Assembly (NCBI GenBank): GCA_013397075.1
Contig: VWZS01008197.1
Location: 1,241,452-1,305,451, forward strand
Direction: 5' to 3'
DNA from: Rhabdornis inornatus
Taxonomy: Eukaryota > Chordata > Aves > Passeriformes > Rhabdornithidae
Length of the DNA: 64,000 bases
In this document: piece by piece, positions 27,967 to 42,857 of the stretch
How the letters are laid out: every line of letters begins with the position of its first letter
Position numbering within the stretch: position 1 is the stretch's first letter
Made by a program: the position numbers and the translations under genes
Notes under the pieces: model-generated
Told to the model about the DNA's origin: nothing
The model's database searches: none
The model's input: the letters and a program-made list of their open reading frames with translations, nothing else

Positions 27967-30900
27967 TTAAATATTAATAAAAAAATATTTGGTAAGAATA
28001 TGCTATTTTGTCTCCTTTCTAGATGTATGTTTCCCAAACTGATAAAATATCAGTTGTGCACTTCAATCTTATAACATACAGCTTGAGGTGACAGCACCAA
28101 ACTGATTTGAAAGGGTTTGCTTTGAGGGGTAAAAATAAAGATTACTTTCTTAAGTTTTATCAGGTCACAAATAAAAATATCAACAAAAAACCCCTTACAA
28201 CTATCACACTCAAAGTACCTTATGGACTGACAGAATAATATCCTGAAGGCATGCTAGCTTGTTCACAAATCACATCTCCTAAATGAAGCAATTAGAATAA
28301 TAAAGATTCAATGAGACTTTCTTGTGTTTTGTACACTTGAGACATTCATTGGTTGAATAATACACTCAACATTTACAGTAATTGTGCAGACATCTCTTAA
28401 TAAACAACTGCATGCCATATATTCACACAAATTATGTGCTTAAGAGTAACATTAACTGCAGTTGTGGGTCTTCTCAGAGCTGGTACTGGAAACAAAATAC
28501 ATCACAACATGTTCCAATATCATTACTTATCTGTCAATAAGCATAGGTAATACTGCCAAGCTACAACAGGCAGTATCCTATCACTCTACAAAAGCTAGGA
28601 TAGAGATCAGCAAAGAATTGTTTGCTAATTCTCATCTTTCTGTACAGAGCATTTTTGTAAACAAGGTCTTTAAGTTCCATGTTGTGACAAGAAAAAAAAA
28701 GGTTCTAATTGAAATTCTGTGATTTTGTTTCTCCACAGCTAATTGTTATAGGGAAAATATAGTGAATGGTGGCTAGGTCTCATGAATTGTTTTCCCTTAA
28801 CACCAAAGCTTTTTCAGTCTTTCTCTATGTAAAATATAATATTTTCTTTCAAAACAAACAAACATACATTTTTTCAGTCCTTGGAATTGCACAGAAAGCT
28901 TTAAAAGGTCATTCAAAAGATGAGAGGCAAATTCAGAAGCTTCATGCAGGGTGTTTTAAGGAGACACATAATTTTTCAGTTGATCTCATAATTTTATGAA
29001 TAACAAGCAAGTTATTTTGTTGGCTTGTCCCTGGTGGCAGGGGAAGTCTGGGGTACCACAGCTCAGTGAGCTGCTTCATGTCAGCACAGACGTGGAAAAT
29101 GAAAGAGCTTCGAGATTACAATTTGTACCTGTCTTTGTAACAGGTTAAGTGTGTGCACAAGGTCATTTATCACAGCTCAGCTGATGCATGGGACTGTGAT
29201 TGCACGCCTCAGCTCCCAGGGAATCCAATGTCTCCTGTCCTCCCCTCTCCTCCTGGGAGGCGGCTTTGAAAGGTGAAGCTCCCTCCTGGGCTGCAACTCT
29301 GCCCAGGAATGTCCCAGAGCCACAAACCTGGGAGCATCCCACATGGCACACAGGCTCAAAGAGGACACCCAGAGCCAGCCACAGCCCAGTCTCACGTTTC
29401 TGGATAAAAAACACATTTTAAGGAGATAGACATTGGATTTTAATGAAAAGTTCCTATTTAAAATGTGAACCTCAGAATCACACAGTATATTCTGCTTTCA
29501 CACATGGAATTCCCATTTATAATTTTTTTTTTTTTTAAATGAAGGATTGCACTAATTCAGGTATCAGAAAAAGATTTCCTGAAGGAATAGCTGGGAGCAG
29601 GGTCAGAAATGTAGTAGCTTGAAGCTGTCTCACAGTTCTTAGAGCACATACATACAGTGTGTCCAGACTCTTTCAAGCCTTCTACAAGGAGCATCCTTAG
29701 TCCTCTTTCCTCCCCCTTCCTGGCCTCCCTTCCCCCTCTCTAACAGTGTAATTTATTGCTGGTGAAAAGTGCCAACTGATGACATCAACAAATTAATTTT
29801 CTTTCTTCAGAAAGCTACCCAGAAAACTCTGTTCCACCCCCACACTGGGAGCACTTCTAAGAACTAGGAATCCAACTCCTTGAAGGGGCTGGAGGAGAAC
29901 TTGCATCACAGGGCAGAGTTGGATAAACTGCAGCCATTCTTCTACCTGGATCATTTAGATTGATCTGTCCTACCAAGGAGTGCTACCTCCTAAATTTAAG
30001 CACTAATTTTCAGCAACCTCCTGCAGTTGCTGAAATGGTTATGGGACCATCTAGATATTTCATTGTTCTGTATCTTGTGGCATGGATCTCCACAAGATTC
30101 GTGTCTCCACATCTTTGCCATGTAACAACCACATTATGAGATTTACTACAGTACACCTAGATTAGGCCATGCCACATTAATTAGAGGCAAGCAGTAAATG
30201 TAAACTCCAACCATGAGGAAATATGTGTATTCTACCAGACCTACACATTTGAACACCTTTCAAGGTGTGGGATTCTTTCTTGTTTTCTAACCTAGTGCCA
30301 ATAAAGGCCAGGAACCCAGAAGTGGGCAAAAACCTTACCCTGATAGTCTCACTTGTTTCTTTTTCCACTTCCAAACCTCAAAGTGATCAAGTTCCATTAT
30401 AAAATTCACCTTCATTTAGACTTTAATTATCATCAGACAAAAGTGAAAAAAAGAAGTGGTTATGGAGCCTTTGACTTTGAAGATTTGAGGTTATCCTCAT
30501 AAACGTCGCCAATGCAGAATTTTCAAAACCTAAGCCATAGAGAATAAACTTGATTTTGACCGGCTGCAGAAAGCTGGGAATGGTAGCTGGCTGCAGGGAG
30601 GAACAATCAAACAAATAACTGCAGGGTTTTCCTGTAATAATTCTATATTAATGGAATATCATACAAGCTGTGTGCAATTTTATTTTAAAATCTCCATGAA
30701 TGTAATTGGGAATCATATACCAGTCTAATTTAAGTAAGCTAAAGATGGCCTTCCTTTTAATACCTAAGCAAATGTACAAGTAATTTTCCATATTAGTTGC
30801 TCTGTCTTGTTTTCACATGCTGTTAATTATAGATTTTTAAATATAACAAGTGAAATGAGAAGGTAGATCTACTAATGATAAAGAGACAGACAGGACATAA

Positions 30901-31614
30901 AGTCCAAAGCAACATGCTGAGCTTGCTTTCATAATTATATACTGTAATGATAAGGTATTTTGCTCCAGGCATACTATAAAGCAGCATATGACTATACTTA
31001 AAGCTACTTTAAATAAAAATCTTCAGCTAACCAACAGCAAAGATGCATTTTTCCCAGAAACACCCAGAAGCAATGTCCCTGATCAACATTTGTGACAGTG
31101 GTGTTTGGTGTAAATGAGATTAGAAGGTCAAATTATAGTAAATCATTTGTATACATCTTTTTTCCTGTACTCAGGTTATTTACGGCCTTTCACACATAGT
31201 TGGTATTTATTGTGCCTAATTTTAGGATGCTTGCTTTCTTGCTTCAATAATGATAAAATCTGGCCAAGAAAAATTACATCCCTAAAGTGGATCAACACCT
31301 AGTGATTCATACTCCCCTACATGGAGTATACTTCCAGTCTTAAAGGTGAAAATTTGCTTTGAAAAGTCAACAACTAAAAAGCAGTGCTGAACTAGGAGAT
31401 TAAAGAAAAACAAATAGCAGAGTTGTTTCAATCCCACCATTAAAATGCAGTTCTAAGGCAAGTTTAAAACCAGAAATGCCAAATCCTGCTATTCCAGAGA
31501 TCAAGTAACACTATCCATTTCACTTGTCTTGAAAGCATTTCTGGTGCCATAAAAGATGAGAGCAAACAAACAGAAATCACCCAAACCAACAGGCAGGGTT
31601 ACCAGGAAGCTTAC

Positions 31615-31786
31615 CTAACTGGATAAACTGGGGATCACTTTTCACTCCAGGTCCTGCCCCAGTGCTTGCAGCCACTTCCACGCTGTATCGGATACCAGGA
31701 ACCAGGGAGGGGATGACCACGGAGAAGGTGGTTCCATCCACTGTCTTGTTTATGTGGTATCTGCTTTCATTGCCAAGGCACCAAAC
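31615..31786 (-). CDS. ROBO1: ROBO1 window exon 10: second half of FN3-3
   Basis: This exon finishes the third FN3 domain. It encodes [18 protein letters not shown], the segment [20 protein letters not shown] and then [18 protein letters not shown]. Two N-glycosylation sequons (NES and NKT) are present. It starts in phase 0 at CTGCAG|GTT and ends with one base at TTAG|GTAAGC (57 codons + 1). It is followed by a 7.2-kb intron before the transmembrane exon. Confidence 0.96.
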
Positions 31787-34700
31787 CTGCAGGGAACCAG
31801 AAGCATGGCACATGTAAATGTTCAAAATTCAATGCTGAAGGGTAGGAAGAAGGAAAGTTGACACATTCTTTTCTTCTGGATGAAGAAATTGACACTTTGT
31901 CCATGTTCTAAAATCTTCAGTCTTTGAGTGCTGTCCTAGGCCCTCTATGAATACTGACAAGATACTTCTTGTTCCAAAGAGCTGCTCCAACTACTACCAT
32001 TATTTGATGATTTTATCACAATTCATTTAGAGCTCAACAAGTGCTAATGAAACTACAAGCACAGAAGAAATGAGGGAAGCCCGTCAGCCAAGAACTGTTC
32101 ACATAAACAACAAATTAAGAGCATTCAGTTAAATGAATCAGCAGTTCTCTTCAGGAATTATGTGTCACTCAAGTGCACAAGCAAGTCTTTAATCATATGA
32201 CATCTTAAGAGAACTAATGTCATGCTGGAATCCAAAAGGTTTTGGTTTTTCTTTTTTTTTTAGATGGCAGTAAGGGGCAAATATGGAGTGATATGCTGTC
32301 TTCTAATTGAGACAACAGTGTGACACCAGATCTCATTTTTTGGTAGAGACCAAGATACAGGTCTAGTGATTTCAAATCACTATATTACTTCAGTGACATT
32401 AAATGGCTGGGAGAAACAATATGTTGAGATATCTTTATGTCTTTAGGCCTGAACCACTGATGTGGCAAATGTTTTCAGGAGGACGGATGAACTCCCAACT
32501 GCTATTCAAGGTGAAGCAGCAGCTAATCTACAGCTGCTAAAAAAAATCATGTAACTGTACCTATTTCCTTTTTGTGCCCTTTTCACAAATATATTGCTCT
32601 ACAAAGAACATCTATCCAGAAAGTTAAATTAGTTAAATCCAATACTTTATCTTTAAAGAAACAAACTTGGCTGAGAACACCACCATAACAGAACCTGGGC
32701 TGATTGTGCACGGGACGGAAGACTTTGCTTTCAACATATGGAGCTCCTAAAAGATTTAGTACCCAGATAGCTGCTTTAAATCCCTCGTGCAACTCTGCTG
32801 CTGTGGAGATTGCCAGGTGAGGGGGATCGACTTTCACATGCAGAACAATTGCCACAGCCCCCTCTGTACAGCCCTTCCTGCCTGGACACTGGAAACTTTA
32901 TCTCACCTTCAGGACATTGTAAAGACCCTTTTTCCTTCTCTGGATGTCACAGACTGAAACAAGGCTTGTGGGACACTGTGAGGATGTGAAATGCATTTTA
33001 AGTTCCTTTGAAATTGAATCCCAGCACAGGATATATATAAGTGATGCTGCAGAGAGGTCAGAGCACATGAAGAGAATTTTTTTTTTTTTTTACTCTGATA
33101 CTACATAGAGACTGTTTCAATCAGTGCTGGGAGTAAAACTATGACTAATACTGCTCTTGAATCCAAAAGGATGGTCATGAAAATACTCTTATATAAATAA
33201 GAATTCGATTAAGTGAGGAACAAAAGACTTAAATTACATTTTGACTTAGGTAATTTTCACAGAAATTATTACTGCTACCTTGTAAAGTGGTGCAAGTGCA
33301 AACAATGAAACACATTTATTATGTACTTATAATCAGGAACTACTAATTCAGAAAAAAAGTTTTTGTTCTTAGGTGCTCAGGTACATGGCAAAGTGCATGA
33401 AACAAGAATGTCAGGTCAAACATCAAGTTGTTCAGTACTTGCCATCCTGCATTTGAGTGTATGCATAAATAGGCAAATGAAAATGAACTTTTAGAATGTT
33501 ATAAAAGACGAATGAATTCACATTATAACAGATACATAAGTGAAGAGAGAAAATTACTTATGCTGTGAATTTGAATTTCTAGGGGTTTGCGTGTACTACA
33601 GACAATTCTTCAATTAAGATAGTATCCTTCTTCCTATTTATTTTATCCTTTAATTAAAGTAGGTACACTCTTGCCTTTGATCGGAGTTGCTGAGAAAATA
33701 ATGGACTTCCCCACATATGCATACCTTTTTTTTTTTTAATTTTTCTGAGAGAAAGCAGAAGATAGAAAAAGAAAAGGGGAAGAAAAAAGAGAAAAGTTCA
33801 CAAGACTTCTATTTGATTTTTTTCCGTTGTTATTAGTTCTTAATCTAAAATCAACAGTTCTGCATTTCTTTAGTTTTTTTGACAAAACCAGTAATTACAT
33901 ATAGCAACTTAAGTAGGAATAGCATATATATTTTCACTGATCCCTTTTTTTATGCCTGCTTTCTGTCCATGGTGAAAAGCACAAAGGAAAATAATGACAT
34001 CAATGCAACAAATAGAGATGCAAAATGTGCCACTGTGCCGTCTACTGCTACATAAGCACTACAGGGTGCTTGCTCCAGCACCTGGTAGCCTGTCACCTCA
34101 AAATCCTGAGGAGTGGGGTAGGGATTATATCCACTCAGAAATGTGAATTTCCTGACTTTTATCGTTGTGTCATTGCAACCTTAACATCCTCTGATGCAGT
34201 TTCTTGTTGGAAATAATTCCATCTCTCCAACTCAAGGTCTGTCTTTAAATGAAATAACTTCACAGGTATTTTTTCCAATTACATTATATTATATATCTGA
34301 AACTAGGCCATAAACAGATTTTCTTTTACCAGGTGACCAGGTTCTGAAAAGGATTTTATTATTCTAAATTGACCATGAAGCTTAGCAATCTCTTCCCTTT
34401 CACATTTTTACTGAGAGGGAAAAAAAAAATCAGAGTGAGTTTTGATGACTAGGAATATATGTTTATAGTACTGTGTTTAAACCTGAAAAATTGCCAAGAC
34501 ATTCTCCTTTCAGAGATTTTCTCAATATTGTGCATTTCCAGGGGGCTAAAAGCAAAGCTCCTGCCTTTCTATGGCTACAAAGCTTACTTGGTATCTACAT
34601 TTAAAACATCTCTAGCTTGTTTAGGAAAAATAAACTTCATTTACTTTGCTATGTAAATTATCACCAAAAAATTCAAACTGCAAATACAGTCTGTGTTCAT

Positions 34701-35277
34701 AAATTAATAACAAACAATAAATATTTTTAATGTACTTTCAATTTGTTAAAAATTAAATAACATAATGAGAACTGCGTTTGGAAGAAAAGAAAAAATTTCT
34801 ATTGCACTAATAGATTTATTATCATAGAAGCACATTCTTTTCTTGAAAGTTTTCCATTTGTTTTAACTACCCAGTTACGCATAATTTACTCAGATCTTAA
34901 CACTGTTAATTATTATCCCGGAGCTTTTCCACTCATGAAGCCTGTTTATATTTACTACCTTGGCCAGTGTTTCAGCAGCTCTCAAACAGGTATGATTCCC
35001 TCTCTCCTTGTGTGTGCATTTCCCAAGTCATAATGAAGGCAAGGCAGGAGCTGTTTTAATTAAGTGTTGACCCTTTGCTTTGATTTATGGCAGCTGTTTT
35101 AATTGCCTTCCACCACCTAGGCAGAATCACTAAATACAGAGTTGGAGTCAAAGCAGTGATTTTCTCTCCCATTTTCTCTGAGTAACCAGAAGATGGAGCC
35201 AAGCATCCACGAACAGCCCTTCCCTCACTGCCTGGCCATGCTCCCTCTGCCAGGGGACCAAGCCATGCCAGCAGTAC
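31787..35277 (-). other. ROBO1 intron between window exons 9 and 10
   Basis: This 3.5-kb GT-AG intron contains T-runs (33079-33092; 33727-33738) and a purine-rich tract at 33747-33796. A 90-codon minus-strand ORF at 32583-32855 has no recognisable domain. Confidence 0.75.
33725..33796. repeat. Adjacent pyrimidine and purine tracts
   Basis: A T-rich tract (33725-33746) is followed directly by about 50 nt that are almost entirely A and G (33747-33796, with single C and T interruptions). It is simple-sequence DNA within an intron. Confidence 0.75.
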
Positions 35278-35399
35278 CTTGTATTCTTGAACCATCCCGT
35301 TCTGGTTGTCCTCAGGGGGTGGCTGCCAGGTGACCACGATTGCTGTCCCGTTCCCATCGTTCTTAGTTACTGAAACACTCTGAGGTGGAGCGCTAGGAG
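35278..35399 (-). CDS. ROBO1: ROBO1 window exon 9: start of FN3-3
   Basis: The exon completes the split alanine of the EAPSAPP motif and opens the third FN3 domain. It reads [18 protein letters not shown], then [20 protein letters not shown]. The core tryptophan and the PPPEDxQNG turn are typical, and NGT is a possible N-glycosylation site. It has 2 bases plus 40 codons, acceptor AACAG and donor AAG|GTACTG, whose last three intron bases match the consensus poorly. It is the downstream partner of the GC donor at 36620. Confidence 0.95.
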
Positions 35400-36620
35400 C
35401 TGTTTGTTCAGAAAAGAAGATTGAATGGTTACGTCTGTCACACCCACAAGAGAGTTTGTTTAAGTGGAAGATGGTTTCTGGGCTCTACAGATGCAATCTT
35501 TTGTGCCCCTTCACTGTGGGTACAAGATAAAATGATACAGAAGGAAAATGTATAACCCAACAATCGAGTTCTGCTATAGTTTTGCTGTGCAAGCCAGGAA
35601 AAGTAACACTCCAAATTGTACTCTCAGATATCCATTACCTGCATGCCACAGTTCTGGGCACTGAGTTCCTCACTGGTCTCAAATCTTCTCACCCAGGATC
35701 CAAAGTTTTGAAAAATAAATCCTATATAGTCCCCAATCTAAATCTCACTTCCTCTACTGTGTTAAAAATAATGAGTAATACAAAACTTACTAAAATCTGG
35801 ACAGAATGTGTTAGTATTAACATATTTATAATATTAATTTATGTTTTGAATTTGAAATAATCCTTCTAAAAAGTGGATGCTTAGCTGATGCTTGGGATGA
35901 ATGCACACCTTTCAAACCACATGCAGCAATAAACTGGACCTATACTGCATTTCTAATGGAGGATGAAGATAGGAAGGGAAAGGTTGTACAGCCTAGCAGA
36001 AGCACCAAAATCCCTATTCAGAGGCACTGGCCACCTTGCATACTTATCATGCCTGTGCAGCAACAAAAGGAAGAGCTTTATGAACCTTGTCTTTTTAGCA
36101 CATGCATGAGATGGAAATACATAATTTAGTCCACTCTCTCTGTTGTCCTCATTCATCTTTCCATTTTGTCTCACTGATTGATCCACATATAAAAGCCTTC
36201 TAAAAAGCAATGGCTTCCATTCCCCCAGCTACACTGCTTTGATGATTTCTATGGTGTCTGCTATCTACTTAAGATAGTGATTAGCAAGTGCTTGAATCTG
36301 ACAGAAGTCACTTGTGACCAGCCCATGAACTCAGCAGGGAGGAGTGCACACGCTGCAGGGAAGATAAAAAAGTGAATTTCCCATTGTGTGTTGGAGGGGA
36401 TTTTTGCACATCCCTCTCCCTCTGTCTCTCATGCCTGCCTCAGAATATTTACTTCTGTGTCACCAAACAATTCACATAATGATCAGTCTCCTCTGCCACA
36501 GATTGCTGCTCTCAAACAGCATGCACTTCAAACAAGATCAAATAATGAACATATCAGAGGAAAGCCGACTAGGCTGTTACTTCAAAAAGGAAAGATGAAG
36601 ACAGTCTAGCTCCTACTTGC
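35400..36620 (-). other. ROBO1 GC-AG intron between window exons 8 and 9
   Basis: This 1,221-bp intron begins AAG|GCAAGTAGG and ends AACAG on the minus strand. Protein phase on both sides fixes these borders. I recognised no repeat inside it. ORFs here have no recognisable domains. Confidence 0.88.
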
Positions 36621-36852
36621 CTTCTTCCAGGGTCTTTGCAAATTTCACTTCACTATCTGCTCCCTGAAACTCATTAAAGAAAGGGCGGGCCTTGATTTCA
36701 TAGTTTACACCTTTCTTCAGCTCCGGAATGATAACACTGTTTTTGGTTGGAGTCCTCACTTCAAAGATCAACCACTCTGATTCTCCATAAGATGCTGGTG
36801 TAGGCCGGTACAGAATTTTATATCCTTGAATATACTGGGATTGCTGGTCCAC
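36621..36852 (-). CDS. ROBO1: ROBO1 window exon 8: rest of FN3-2, ending at a GC donor
   Basis: This exon holds most of FN3-2: [20 protein letters not shown], the [19 protein letters not shown] segment, and the conserved F-strand and turn [18 protein letters not shown]. It starts in phase 0 at GCCAG|GTG and runs 77 codons plus one base. The frame demands that it end at GAAGAAG, followed in the genome by GCAAGTAGG, which is a GC rather than a GT donor with an otherwise ideal consensus. The next GT, four bases further on, would shift the frame and reach a stop within three codons of the next exon. Confidence 0.95.
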
Positions 36853-39048
36853 CTGGCAAGAGAGCAGAACACAGAACACATCCATAAACAGACAGCAACC
36901 AGGGGTGATGCCCATGACACTGTGCACAGCCCCTGGACCATCCCTCGTATTATTCAACGTAAACATCACTGCCAAAGCAGATAATGGCTCCTTGCATTAC
37001 AGCAAATTACAGGCCTGATTCACACGTGCATTAATCTCTTTGATGCTGGTAGAACTGTGCTGGTTTCCCTGGATTTAGGAAGGCATTGAGGGGGATAACG
37101 AAATTGTTTAATATACCCCAGATCCATGAAATGAACAGCCTTTGCATCCATGGAGCAAAAAAGCTTGGTACAGGTCAGCCTGCTGCCCACCTGAATCTGC
37201 AGAGCAGGGCTGGGCACATGGGGAGAGGGAGATTTACAGTGCCAGGGCTCAGGGTGATGAATATGGAGATCAAAGAGAGAGCCTGTCAGCTCTCCTGAGG
37301 TGTGGACATTTCCAAAACCTGTGAAATGAGCACTGCTTCCTGCCTGCTTCTTTTTGGAGAAACCAAGCTGAGAGGGAGGCCAGCTGGCAGTGTCTCTGTT
37401 GCTGTGGCTGGGCTCTGCCAGGGGGCAGATGTCCCCAAAGATTTCCCCCATGTCCACCCACTCAGGGGGAGGCCCTCTGCTAGAAGGAAAGGGCCAGGTT
37501 CCAAGAAGGAACATAAAACTCAGTATGGTAACATGGATGAGACTTGGAAAAGGAAATCAAGCTGATGCTCAGTGGTCCTGAGTGCTTTTCAAACTAAGGC
37601 AATTTTATACCAAATGTATGGAGAAAGAGATCTGAGTGTAATTGAGGGCAGATCCAGTATGTTTGGCTATAACTGAAACAGAAAGATACCTTATACAACT
37701 GAGCTGTTGTGGAGCATTCACTATCTTTTTAACTACTGGTTTCAATTTCTGATGAATAAGGAAGTCCAGTAACAACCACAATAAAATTTTTAAAGTGCAT
37801 CAGATTTTCCTGTTTTCAAAAATCTCATACAACAATATAATAAAACTATGTGCTTGCAATTTTAATCCAAAGAGCAACACATTTCATTTTTAATAATCAC
37901 ATCAAGAATGCATGTGTTAGCTGAAACTGAGGTAATGCTTATTTCTGAAACTGCAGAGAAGCCACAGGCCACCCAAGAGACTGACAAAAGCTGCCTGTCT
38001 GGAAAAGGTTGTTCTGTAAGTAAAGGTCAAACAAAATTTGCTAGGAACCTCAAAGATGTTTTAATGCATTACTTAAAACAGGAGATTGCCTGCTGCAGGT
38101 GGCCATACTGCAGGTGAGAGTGTAATTACTGTGCAACACAGCAGATATTATTGCAGCATTGAGGAGCCCTGGGCAGAGATCAGGACTCCTTTGGGCTATG
38201 GCTCTTCTACCAAGTCAAAATGACTTTTGTTCCTGTTCAAAATATTCTGCTATGGCATGGCAGGAGCTACAGCCCAAGCTGCCCCACACTATCTCTGCCA
38301 ATATATTGGAATGTTCAGATGGAAGTCCTGAGAGACCTCAAAGCTCACTCCTTATGGTTTTATTTCTGTACATGGTATAAGTATATCCCCAACTTTTTCT
38401 TAACTTTGCATTCCATTTTAAAACTGATCTGTGAGTTACATTCTTCACTCTCTCAGTTCCTCTGCCATGTCCTCCACATGGCCACATTCCTGCTTTCCTG
38501 CTGCCAGAGCAATATCAACATGACATTGCCTTTTTTACCTCTTCTCCCTGCACCACGTGTACTCAGTGCACCACAGGAAAGGACAGGTTCAGATGAGGCT
38601 ATCTGATTTGGGTGTGTTTGTCAGTGTGTCTGTAGCATGGAGGTAACACTTTCAAACAGAACTGTGCTGCATTTCTTTCTACAGGTGACTGATAGACAAG
38701 GAATTGCCCATGTTATCTCATTAAGGGACTGATACACGTCCTACTGAAAGCAGTGCAGAGGCTTCAAATTATATGACTTAGGAGGGCTTTGATAGTTCTT
38801 TAGCTTCCAGAGAAGGACTCTGAAACCCTCACCCCATTGTAAACAGCACTCTCTATGGAGACAAAGATGGAGAAAATGGGCAAAATTTAATGAAGTAGAA
38901 AACCAGAGCACAAGCAGCACTCTCCCCAGAGAAAAACATTTGCAAGCATACAAACTACTCAGCTTCTTCAAGTGTGACCCCACCGCAGTTGAAGCAGGAC
39001 ATCTCAGCAGTACATGTACCCACCAGCAGGGTACAGGTTTGTACTCAC
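36853..39048 (-). other. ROBO1 intron between window exons 7 and 8
   Basis: This 2.2-kb GT-AG intron is GC-richer at about 37130-37510, where several overlapping ORFs of 60-164 codons occur on both strands without recognisable domains. No transposon was recognised. Confidence 0.75.
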
Positions 39049-39170
39049 AGTCCAATGAACTTCAATTGAGGAGGAAGAAAGGATGGTAGGGTTGTGCAGA
39101 TGCAGCACCACATCACCCAGCTCTCTCTGGACCTGCTTGTGATCCACACCTTGACTTGTTGGTGGAACAT
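39049..39170 (-). CDS. ROBO1: ROBO1 window exon 7: start of FN3-2
   Basis: The exon encodes the FN3-1/FN3-2 connector and the first strands of FN3-2. It reads [17 protein letters not shown], then [19 protein letters not shown], ending at the FN3 core tryptophan. It has 2 bases plus 40 codons, acceptor TTGCAG and a strong donor ACT|GTGAGT. I found it by translating the reverse complement directly, since it is too short to stand out as an ORF. It matches the recalled human ROBO1 sequence closely. Confidence 0.95.
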
Positions 39171-42366
<3,196 letters not shown>

Positions 42367-42422
42367 TTAGCAGGTGGTTCTTTAGCAACACATCACATGT
42401 AAACATACAGACAGCAAGATCA

Positions 42423-42668
<246 letters not shown>

Positions 42669-42775
42669 CTACATCTGCACTGGCAACTTATGACGGAGTC
42701 AGATAACTTCTGCATTTTGATTTCTGCTTTTCCTCCATGTGTTTTCCCCACACAGAGGAACCCTGATGGATTTAC

Positions 42776-42857
42776 CTTGGACCTCTATGAACGCACTCCA
42801 CGTCGCTTCGCCGCTCGGGGTTGAGGCGATGCAGGTGTACCGGCCGGTGTCACCCAG
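42776..42857 (-). CDS. ROBO1: ROBO1 window exon 4: end of Ig5
   Basis: This 82-nt exon closes Ig5. [19 protein letters not shown] holds the F-strand YTC cysteine, followed by WSAFIEVQ. It starts in phase 0 at TTCAG|CTG and ends with one base at CAAG|GTAAAT. Its base composition is unlike its surroundings: third positions are mostly G or C and there is a dense group of CpGs between about 42795 and 42848, in an otherwise CpG-poor intronic landscape. Only 168 bp separate it from the next exon. Confidence 0.96.

Noticed and set aside
32583..32855. 90-codon minus-strand ORF with some CpGs
   Set aside because: I considered it as a cryptic exon. The flanking ROBO1 exons already join in frame without it and no domain is recognisable.
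36615..36616. GT dinucleotide as the donor of window exon 8
   Set aside because: Using it breaks phase with the next exon and gives an immediate stop; the GC donor four bases earlier restores the expected EEAPSAPP reading.
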